Part shown: piece by piece, positions 1-7,667 of the stretch
Layout: each line of letters starts with the position of its first letter
Position numbering within the stretch: the first letter of the stretch is position 1
Assembly (NCBI GenBank): GCA_034003325.1
Contig: JAVEYW010000013.1
Location: 62,001-126,000 of the forward strand
DNA from: Desulfobacterales bacterium
Lineage (GTDB): Bacteria > Desulfobacterota > Desulfobacteria > Desulfobacterales > JAFDDL01
DNA length: 64,000 nucleotides
Reading direction: 5' to 3'
Program-made: the position numbers and the translations under genes
Notes under the pieces: generated by a model
Database searches by the model: none
Told to the model about the DNA's origin: nothing
The model's input: the letters and a program-made list of their open reading frames with translations, nothing else

Positions 1-94
1 GGTTTTTTCATTGATGATCCCTTTTGAATCGGTTCGTTCGTTATCTCTTTGACACGCAACAGCGTGTATGATCGAAGACGGTTGTCCGGTACTA

Positions 95-685
95 TCAAAT
101 TTCCAGGACCATGCCCACTTCGTCGCACTTGAAATATTTGGGGCACCGGCTGCATTCCCCCCAGACCTTTTGAGAAAGCTCTTCTTTTCCTTTGCGTTTG
201 AAACCGAGTTGTTTAAAGAAATCTTCCGCCAGTGTCCAGGTAAACAACATGTTGATGCCGAGTTCCGCAGCCTCTATTTTCATGTGATCGATGAGCTTTC
301 TTCCCAGGCCCTTATGCTGGTAGTCCAGGTGAATGGCCGTAGAGCGTATTTCCGCGATGTTTTCCCAGAGCACATGTAAGCTGCCGCAAGCGATAATCAG
401 GGGGGATGATTGCCCGGCCGGATAATCCGGAGACTTGCGCCGATCGTCCACGGCGACCACAAAATCCCTGATGTTCTCATAGATGTACTGCGGCCCCCTG
501 GCCAGCATGAGATTAGAGGCGGCAAAACTGTTTACCAGCGTTAAAATGCCCCGGACATCCGCTACTCTGGCCTTTCGAACGGGATAGTCGCTGTCTCCCC
601 TGGCGTCGAAGGGGATTTTATCAATTTTCGAATCCCCGGTCTCCGGAAGCTGGCCCGGGTCCGGCGGAATGTCAATATAGTCCAT
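95..685 (-). CDS. GNAT-family N-acetyltransferase, ArgA-like (probable N-acetylglutamate synthase)
   Basis: The 196-residue protein has a GNAT fold from about residue 35 to 175. The acetyl-CoA loop is visible as HKGLGRKL near residue 125, and the typical GNAT ending FKQLGF near residue 163 is present. It ends with a short cysteine cluster, C-x2-C-x5-C, in the stretch GECSRCPKYFKC. Short stand-alone acetyltransferases of this type act as N-acetylglutamate synthase, the first step of arginine synthesis, in bacteria lacking the long ArgA; that assignment rests on overall resemblance. The start is an ATG with AGGGA seven bases upstream. No arginine gene lies nearby, so context does not help. It could instead be another small-molecule or protein acetyltransferase. 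Confidence 0.65.
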   Translation of the reverse strand: MDYIDIPPDPGQLPETGDSKIDKIPFDARGDSDYPVRKARVADVRGILTLVNSFAASNLMLARGPQYIYENIRDFVVAVDDRRKSPDYPAGQSSPLIIACGSLHVLWENIAEIRSTAIHLDYQHKGLGRKLIDHMKIEAAELGINMLFTWTLAEDFFKQLGFKRKGKEELSQKVWGECSRCPKYFKCDEVGMVLEI

Positions 686-897
686 GCGCGTTCCCTAGTT
701 AATAGTTACTAGTTGATATCCCAAGAAAAATGAAATTATGGGGGAAAACCCGCGGCCTGTCAAGAGGGGAGCGCAATATTAATTTCCGCATACGGGTGAT
801 GGATTGCGATGGAAAATAATTGAAAGAGAGTGCCTCTCGTATTGACGGGTTATGTAACGAATGCTAATAAATACCAATTATTCCGATCCGTGCTAAC

Positions 898-2022
898 TTG
901 GATGGCCACTTGCTGCAACCACCTGGATGGGGGCGTTGCATCGGGTCAGAGGGGCATACCTTGGTATTCTGGAGTATCCGTGAGGAATTAAGTCAGAAGG
1001 AGCGGTTAAGACGTTCGTATTATGAACTGCTGCGGGATCAACTGGATTCGTTTTTGCTTCAGTATGCCCTGGTGGATTCTTACACGAATTTCAGAGAAAA
1101 AAAAATCCCCTATCCTTTTGTTGAAAAACGCGAGCTTAAGCCCCGAGCGAGGATACCGATTGTGGAGTATGGGGAGCAGAATGCGTTTCTGGTCATTTTT
1201 ATCGAGGGGGCCATTCCGGACATTCATAAAAAATATATTCGTTTTTTTGATGTCAATAAGACGACCAAATGTAATCTGCTGCAGTCCGATTTTTTGCCGC
1301 TGGACGGGCCTTTTGATCGCAGTCAAAAATATTTGGATTCGGTCCGTTTTTTTGATTTCCTTCGCGGGTTGCTTCCTGTGGATTACGCGCTGCTGATTCA
1401 GCGGGATGTGACCGCTGCGGCAAAGGATCGGTACGCCCTTTCCCATTTTCATGTCCGAATCGACTGGCCCATTGCGGAGGCAGCCGAGGATCTCGCGCAA
1501 ACACTTCGCTATATTTCCAAAGACCTTTACGAAAAAGGCGACAAATACGCCGAAGACATTCAAAAGAAATTTTTCGAATATTACGGTCTGCCCGTCATGG
1601 CGGGTGGCAGAAGAACGGCCGCCATTGTCGCCGCCCAGTATATGCGGCGGCTGTCCTCTATTTCCACGGTATATGCGGGCAGCAGCGAATCCAGAGCATT
1701 GATTCGCGTGAACGAAAGAGGGGTCAGTAAATCGATTCTGATCAAACTGTCGCTTCAGGAGATTCATCAGATTGCCGAGGCGCATGGTCTTTCGGTCAGG
1801 CAGTTCTACAAGAATTACGTAGTGGTGCATGAGAAAAAGAACGCCATCTGCATTTTCCAGACCACCTATGCCTATACGGCGTCCGCCCGTCCGCCGGAGG
1901 ACGGCCGATTAAGGGAAATCAACCCGGATCCCTTCTGGCTCTCCGTTGGTCTTCAACATATTCTTCCCAAGCCCGGTGTCTGGAAATATCCGCCGCTGAA
2001 GTGGAATATCATTTATGCCTGA
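898..2022 (+). CDS. Hypothetical protein, no recognised family
   Basis: An open frame of up to 374 residues with normal codon use but no family I recognise. It has no signal peptide or membrane segment, is rich in aromatic and charged residues, and looks like a soluble cytoplasmic protein. The first possible start is a TTG at 898 without a clear ribosome site. A second TTG at 961, preceded by GAGGGG at good spacing, gives a 353-residue protein beginning LVFWSIREELSQ and looks more likely. It stands alone, about 130 bases before the Lon-related protease gene and in the same direction. Weak resemblances to any enzyme class were not convincing, so no function is offered. Confidence 0.6.
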   Translation: MDGHLLQPPGWGRCIGSEGHTLVFWSIREELSQKERLRRSYYELLRDQLDSFLLQYALVDSYTNFREKKIPYPFVEKRELKPRARIPIVEYGEQNAFLVIFIEGAIPDIHKKYIRFFDVNKTTKCNLLQSDFLPLDGPFDRSQKYLDSVRFFDFLRGLLPVDYALLIQRDVTAAAKDRYALSHFHVRIDWPIAEAAEDLAQTLRYISKDLYEKGDKYAEDIQKKFFEYYGLPVMAGGRRTAAIVAAQYMRRLSSISTVYAGSSESRALIRVNERGVSKSILIKLSLQEIHQIAEAHGLSVRQFYKNYVVVHEKKNAICIFQTTYAYTASARPPEDGRLREINPDPFWLSVGLQHILPKPGVWKYPPLKWNIIYA

Positions 2023-2150
2023 TTCGGCAAAGCCTTAGGTTGTGCGGCTTGGCATCGACATCAAATCACCTGTTACTGTCGGTAGAATTTTTGAATACAA
2101 CGATAACGAACTGTTTTGTTATGGATAGTGAGCGATAAAAGGAGTTTTTC

Positions 2151-4547
2151 ATGCCTGAAATGAACCGATTGGCTGTTTGCGATCTTCGAAGCAACTGCAG
2201 TCCGGATATATTTTTATTTAAACATACCGGAGAAATAGACCCGCTTGCCGATGTCATCGGTCAGGAACGCGCCGTGCAGGCCATTGAATTCGGACTCAAT
2301 ATGGAAAGCCCGGGCTATAATATCTTCGTAACCGGGATTGAAGGCACCGGCAAAAATACGATTGTCAAGGATCTGGTTACAAAATTCGCCAGAAATCTTC
2401 CAACGCCTATGGATTGGTGCCTGGTGAATAACTTTAATGACGTGTATCGGCCGGTCCCCATTGCGGTTCCTTCGGGCAAGGCGACCCGATTTTGCCGGGC
2501 GGTTCAAAAGGTGGTCGATGATGTGACCGTGAGGTTGCCCAAAGAATTTGAAAGCAAGCCCTATACGGAAAAACTAAAGGAAATAACGGAGAGTTTTAAC
2601 CGGGAAAAAGCAGCACTGACCATGCAATTGGATGAAGCTGCTACCGAGAAGAGAATCGTTATCACCAAGGGCCCGGCGGGATATCAACCGGTTCCCCTCT
2701 TTGAGGGGAAGCCTATGACCACAGAATTTTTTCAAACGCTTTCGGCCGAGAAAAAAGCGGAAATAGAAGCGGAATTGCAGGCGTTTAATGAAAAAATCGA
2801 TTCGGCAATGACGGAAATTCGTAAAATCAGTTATGAGCAACAGAAACGAATCGACACCCTGGTGCAGGAGACAACGCTTTTTGTTCTAAGCGATCGGATG
2901 GCCTCGATTCGCAACCAGTATCGCGACAGCAAGGATATTTTGAATTACTTGGATGAAATGAAGAGTTACATATCGGAAAATATCGAAACGATTTTACCGG
3001 AGTCCTCGGACGATGTGGAAAGCCCGGATAGATCGACCCCTCCCATGGATGTGGAAATAGACCCGTTCAAGGTAAACGTGCTGGTGGATCATCGGTTCAG
3101 CAAAGGTGCGCCGGTAATTTATGAACCGAACCCGACCTATGCCAATTTGTTCGGCAGTATCGAGAAAAAAGCGATCATGGGCATGCTCACCACCGATTAT
3201 ACCATGGTGCAGGCCGGCTCTCTTCTACGGGCCAACGGCGGGTATCTGATTTTGGAGATTGAATCGGTGCTGCAGAACGGACCGGTTTGGGAGGCCTTAA
3301 AGCGCGCATTGCAAAATAAGTTACTTTATATTGAAGATGCGGCGGTTGGCATGGGGATAGGCACGGCATCCCTTCGGCCTGAACCGATCCCCTTGGAAGT
3401 GAAAGTCGTGTTACTCGGCAGCTACGAAATTTTTCAGATGCTGCAGGACAACGACAGCAAGTTTAATAAAATATTCAGGGTGCGCGCGGATTTCGACCAT
3501 GAAACCCAATGCAGCGAAGCGACCATGCAGCAGTATGCCAAATTTGTGGCGCGTGTCTGCCGGGAAGAAAAATTAAAACCGGTATCGGCCGAAGGGGTGG
3601 CCGCGATTGTTGAATTCGGAAAGAAAGCCGTGGCCCATCGGGATAAACTCAGTTTGCGGTTCGGCCCCGTCGTCGGCATCATTAAAGAAGCCGATTATTG
3701 GGCGCGCAGGGATAACGCTCGCATTATATCCGAGCAGCACGTCGTAACGGCCTTTAATCAATACCGTTTTCGATACAACCTCTATGAAGAAAAAATCCAG
3801 GAGTCCTATACCGACAACTCGATCATGATCGATGTGGCCGGGGAAAAGGTGGGTCAGGTAAATGCCCTGGCGGTTTTTACCATTGGCGATATCTCTTTTG
3901 GCCGTCCTTCGCGTATTACCGCCGAGACCTTCATGGGCAAGCACGGGATCATCAATATCGAACGGGAAGCCGATCTCAGCGGCAGAACTCATGACAAAGG
4001 GGTGTTGATATTGTCCGGATATTTAGGCCGAACATTTGCCCAGCAATATCCGCTATGTTTATCCATCAGCATCGCTTTTGAGCAGAGTTACATCGGCATA
4101 GACGGAGACAGTGCCTCATCAACAGAGTTGTACGCAATTTTATCCAGCCTGTCCGGCATTCCCATTCGCCAGGGCGTTGCCGTCACCGGTTCGGTAAATC
4201 AGAAGGGGGAGATTCAGGCCATCGGCGGCGTGAATCAAAAGATCGAGGGGTTTTTTGATGTCTGCAAGGCAAAAGGGTTGACCGGAAAGCAGGGGGTTAT
4301 CATTCCAAAAGCGAATGTAAAAAACCTCATGCTGAGAAAAGAAGTTGTTGAAGCAGCTGAAAAGGAAATGTTTCACGTTTACCCTGCGGCTACCATTGAG
4401 GAGGGAATTGAGATGTTAACCGGCATCGCGGCGGGAACCCCGAATGCAAAAGGAGTGTACCCTTCAGACAGCCTGTACGGATTGGTTCAGAAAAAGCTTT
4501 TTTCTTATCTGGAACAGTCCTTAAAATATCAAATGGTTATGGTTTGA
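2151..4547 (+). CDS. Lon-related ATP-dependent protease (COG1067 type)
   Basis: A 798-residue Lon-like protease combining an AAA-type ATPase with a C-terminal serine/lysine protease domain. The Walker A motif GIEGTGKNT lies at residues 62-70. A long charged helical insert (about 130-290) separates the nucleotide-binding parts, as in this family. The protease dyad is intact: Ser654 in DGDSAS and Lys697 in GGVNQK, 43 residues apart as in E. coli Lon (679 and 722). The classical N-terminal Lon substrate domain is absent, placing it with the putative Lon-related proteases rather than true Lon. A strong AAGGAG site precedes the ATG. It probably degrades damaged or regulatory proteins in the cytoplasm; substrates are unknown. 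It appears to be transcribed alone. Confidence 0.9.
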   Translation: MPEMNRLAVCDLRSNCSPDIFLFKHTGEIDPLADVIGQERAVQAIEFGLNMESPGYNIFVTGIEGTGKNTIVKDLVTKFARNLPTPMDWCLVNNFNDVYRPVPIAVPSGKATRFCRAVQKVVDDVTVRLPKEFESKPYTEKLKEITESFNREKAALTMQLDEAATEKRIVITKGPAGYQPVPLFEGKPMTTEFFQTLSAEKKAEIEAELQAFNEKIDSAMTEIRKISYEQQKRIDTLVQETTLFVLSDRMASIRNQYRDSKDILNYLDEMKSYISENIETILPESSDDVESPDRSTPPMDVEIDPFKVNVLVDHRFSKGAPVIYEPNPTYANLFGSIEKKAIMGMLTTDYTMVQAGSLLRANGGYLILEIESVLQNGPVWEALKRALQNKLLYIEDAAVGMGIGTASLRPEPIPLEVKVVLLGSYEIFQMLQDNDSKFNKIFRVRADFDHETQCSEATMQQYAKFVARVCREEKLKPVSAEGVAAIVEFGKKAVAHRDKLSLRFGPVVGIIKEADYWARRDNARIISEQHVVTAFNQYRFRYNLYEEKIQESYTDNSIMIDVAGEKVGQVNALAVFTIGDISFGRPSRITAETFMGKHGIINIEREADLSGRTHDKGVLILSGYLGRTFAQQYPLCLSISIAFEQSYIGIDGDSASSTELYAILSSLSGIPIRQGVAVTGSVNQKGEIQAIGGVNQKIEGFFDVCKAKGLTGKQGVIIPKANVKNLMLRKEVVEAAEKEMFHVYPAATIEEGIEMLTGIAAGTPNAKGVYPSDSLYGLVQKKLFSYLEQSLKYQMVMV

Positions 4548-4713
4548 GATCGACAGGAATGGGTTTTTTTGAGCGCATGCGATTGCCCTGGCGGATATGG
4601 TTTCTGATTGGAAATTCCGGAAAAACATGATTATAGTAGCTTATTATGAAACGAGGTGGTTTTCATAGCTGCTTTCTTTCCGGAATAAGCTGATAATAGA
4701 TGAGGAAAAATCC

Positions 4714-5190
4714 GTGAAGATGCCGCCATCGCTTAATGCCTTTCTTAAAACCATGCTAATCTTATCGATTACGGGGGGGTGCTCAGGCAGCCCGGCGCGC
4801 GCCCCTGAGGATACTCCCTACGGCATTGCCGAATGCCCGGATCGCCCCAATTGTGTTTCAACGAAAGCTGCCGATGAAAGGCACAAGATCGAACCGTATC
4901 GCTTAAAAAGCGACTTTGCCGCGAATTGGCGCCGGGTTGAAGAACTGGTGGCTACTATTCCGAGAACGGTGATTGTTTTGGCGACGGACACCTATCTTCA
5001 TGCAGAGTGCAGGAGCCGAATCTTTCGATTTGTGGATGACCTTGAATTATCTCTGAACCTTTCCGATGGCGTTATATCCATTCGCTCCGCTTCAAGAACC
5101 GGGTATTCGGACCTGGGCGTCAATCGCCGGCGGGTCGAGTCTCTAAGGCGGAAGCTGATATCAGAGGGAATTATAGAGAACCACGTCTGA
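4714..5190 (+). CDS. DUF1499 family protein, probably exported
   Basis: A 158-residue protein of the DUF1499 family, recognisable from CPDRPNCVST at about residue 41 and the closing signature RTGYSDLGVNRRR near residue 128. The N-terminus has a hydrophobic stretch ending in TGGCSGS, so it may be a lipoprotein, although the residue at position -3 of the would-be lipobox (Thr) is unusual. The GTG start is chosen because GAGGAAAAA stands just upstream. The molecular role of the family is not known. It stands alone between the Lon-related protease and the glucan phosphorylase genes. Confidence 0.8.
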   Translation: MKMPPSLNAFLKTMLILSITGGCSGSPARAPEDTPYGIAECPDRPNCVSTKAADERHKIEPYRLKSDFAANWRRVEELVATIPRTVIVLATDTYLHAECRSRIFRFVDDLELSLNLSDGVISIRSASRTGYSDLGVNRRRVESLRRKLISEGIIENHV

Positions 5191-5468
5191 CCATCGTTAT
5201 TTTTTATGAGATAAGTCTTTCGGTTTTCACCGAGCGATTTTCAGATGCGCTGGCACCCCTGGGTAAGCAACGGCTTACAGCTGTAAAAAAAGCCGACGCC
5301 GGGGAAATCCCGCAAAGCACCCACGTTGGAAATTAATACATTATTGTCAATGAGTTATCTCTTAATTGATGTTACCGGATGGTGGGTATGATACTTGCTT
5401 ATCAATAGAAATCTATAGGGTGACTGCCAAATTATTCGGCGCATTCACTTTCAAAAGAGAGGACGCAC

Positions 5469-7607
5469 ATGGAAATGGATCAGCCGTTATTTCCCCATTT
5501 GCCGGACCGCATCGCGGGGCTCGAAGAGCTGGCGGAAAATTTATGGTGGAGTTGGAATCCCGGCGCGCGCATGCTTTTTAAATCACTGGATCGCCAGGCC
5601 TGGAAAGACAGTGGGTATAACCCGGATAAGATGCTGCGGGAGTTGCCGCCGGAGATTCTGGCATCGGCGGTTTCAGACAAGGCCTATCTTCAGCGCTACG
5701 ATGAAATTATGGCGATTTTCAAGGACTACATGACGAAAAGAGCATGCGATTTGCTGGCCACCGTTCCGGAAAACCATACCTATGCCGTGGCCTATTTTTC
5801 AGCGGAATACGGGTTGCATCGCTCGCTGCCCTTTTATGCGGGGGGGCTCGGGTTTTTGGCTGGAGATTATATAAAGGAATGCAGTGACTTATGTGTTCCG
5901 CTGGTGGCCATGGGCTTCATGTATCCGGAAGGGTATCTGAGGCAACAAATCCGTGATGACGGATGGCAGGAAAATCTGAATGAGCCGATTGATCGGGATG
6001 CCGCGGCTATTTCAAGGGTAATGGATGAAAACGGGAAACAACTTGTTGTTGAGATTCCGATGACGGATCCGCCCATTTATGTTGCGGTATGGAAGGTCAG
6101 CGTGGGAAGAATTTCGCTTTACCTGATGGATACGGATGTCGCGGCGAATGACCCCTGGAACCGAAGCATCAGTGCCCGGCTTTACACCGGAGATTTGGAA
6201 CAGCGGTTGCGCCAGGAAATCGTTTTGGGGATCGGCGGCGCGGTGGTTTTAAAAACCCTGGGAATCGAGCATTACCTGTTGCATCTGAACGAGGGGCATG
6301 CCGCCTTTGCGCTTCTGGAGAGAATCAGGGAACAGGTGGCGCGGGGTAAGAATTTTGCTGCGGCGCGTCAACGGGTGGTCGACTCCACCATCTTTACGAC
6401 CCATACGCCTGTTCCCGCGGGACATGACGTATTTCCTTACCCGTTGATCGAGCGATATTTCCATCAATATTGGCCCGGGTTAGGTCTTGACCGGGAGGCT
6501 TTTTTTCAAATGGGTGTCCATCCGGAACAACCCACTGCCGGATTTAATATGACGGCGTTTTCCCTTCGGCTCTCCGGATGCAAGAATGCCGTGAGCAAGC
6601 GCCATGCCGAGGTGTCCAGGCGAATGTGGCAAAGTCTGTGGCCCGATGTGCCGGAAGATCACATACCGATCGACTATGTGACCAACGGCGTACATGTGCC
6701 TACCTGGATTGAACCGAAAATGAAGCTGTTGCTGGACAAGTATTTGGGTCCGCAATGGCTTGGTGCGCATGATGATGCCGAGACATGGGCGTCCCTGGAC
6801 GATATTCCGGATGATGCGTTGTGGCGGACGCATTTTTGGCTCAAGGTGAAGCTGATCGATGCGATTCGGGACCGTGCCCGCCGGCGATGGTCTCACGGCG
6901 GCGCCAGTGCTTCCGTCATGCTGACCGGGGGTGCCTTTCTGGATCCTTCGGTGTTGACCTTCGGATTTGCCCGCAGGTTTGCCACTTACAAAAGAGCGCT
7001 TTTGATTTTCAAGGATCTGGAGCGGCTAAAAAAGCACCTGAAGGATAAATGGCGGCCCATTCAAATTATTTTCGCGGGAAAGGCGCATCCGGCCGATGAC
7101 CCCGGCAAGCGGGTGTTGCAAAATCTGATCAATCTGGCGCGTGATCCGCAGTTGGGCGGTCGAATCGCCTTTGTTGAGGGTTACGGCGAGCAATTGGCCC
7201 AATACCTGGTGCATGGGGTGGATGTATGGTTGAACAACCCCTTGCCGCCGCTGGAGGCCAGCGGAACAAGCGGCATGAAGGCCGCGCTCAACGGTGTTCC
7301 GCAACTGAGTATCTTGGACGGTTGGTGGATGGAAGGGTTTGACGGGAAAAACGGATGGGCCTTTGCCGGCGAAGAAGGAGGAGCGGACCCGGATTCAGCC
7401 GATTCGGAAAAATTGTATGATATTATCGAGAAGGAAATTTTGCCGATGTACTATAAAGTTTCGGAGAACGGTGTTCCGCTTGACTGGGTCAAGGTGATGA
7501 AGGCGGCCATGAAAAGCAATGCCGCCAGGTTTTCCGCGCGCAGAATGGTAAAGGAATATATCAAGAAGTTCTATTCCAGGAGTATTGAAATAACGCTGAA
7601 GGGATAG
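5469..7607 (+). CDS. glgP: Alpha-glucan (glycogen/maltodextrin) phosphorylase
   Basis: A 712-residue GT35 phosphorylase, which releases glucose 1-phosphate from alpha-1,4-glucans using pyridoxal phosphate. The cofactor lysine is Lys604 in the hallmark motif EASGTSGMKAALNG. NEGHAAFALLERI and the TTHTPVPAGHD stretch are also typical. The length is that of the short Thermotoga-like branch (about 700-720 residues), not the 800-plus-residue E. coli/animal branch; the N-terminal LPDRIAGLEELAENLWWSWNP-like opening also fits that branch. The ATG is preceded by GAGAGGAC. It ends in TAG, 60 bases before the acetyl-CoA synthetase/GNAT gene, which may be cotranscribed. A separate small glycogen-binding protein lies 4 kb downstream, suggesting glycogen storage. 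Confidence 0.93.
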   Translation: MEMDQPLFPHLPDRIAGLEELAENLWWSWNPGARMLFKSLDRQAWKDSGYNPDKMLRELPPEILASAVSDKAYLQRYDEIMAIFKDYMTKRACDLLATVPENHTYAVAYFSAEYGLHRSLPFYAGGLGFLAGDYIKECSDLCVPLVAMGFMYPEGYLRQQIRDDGWQENLNEPIDRDAAAISRVMDENGKQLVVEIPMTDPPIYVAVWKVSVGRISLYLMDTDVAANDPWNRSISARLYTGDLEQRLRQEIVLGIGGAVVLKTLGIEHYLLHLNEGHAAFALLERIREQVARGKNFAAARQRVVDSTIFTTHTPVPAGHDVFPYPLIERYFHQYWPGLGLDREAFFQMGVHPEQPTAGFNMTAFSLRLSGCKNAVSKRHAEVSRRMWQSLWPDVPEDHIPIDYVTNGVHVPTWIEPKMKLLLDKYLGPQWLGAHDDAETWASLDDIPDDALWRTHFWLKVKLIDAIRDRARRRWSHGGASASVMLTGGAFLDPSVLTFGFARRFATYKRALLIFKDLERLKKHLKDKWRPIQIIFAGKAHPADDPGKRVLQNLINLARDPQLGGRIAFVEGYGEQLAQYLVHGVDVWLNNPLPPLEASGTSGMKAALNGVPQLSILDGWWMEGFDGKNGWAFAGEEGGADPDSADSEKLYDIIEKEILPMYYKVSENGVPLDWVKVMKAAMKSNAARFSARRMVKEYIKKFYSRSIEITLKG

Positions 7608-7667
7608 TGTTGCGACAGCTTAATCTGCAGTCACAAGATTTATGCTTAGAAAAAGACGGGGAGAGCG

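Noticed and set aside
1006-1830. 274-codon minus-strand frame inside the unknown gene at 898
   Set aside because: Shadow of the plus-strand gene, with a composition typical of antisense translation and no ribosome site.
5230-5340. Possible riboswitch or small ORF upstream of the glucan phosphorylase gene
   Set aside because: Two small hairpins are present (GTAAGC/GCTTAC and CGGG/CCCG), but the sequence matches no riboswitch class I know, and the open frame there has no start codon or ribosome site.
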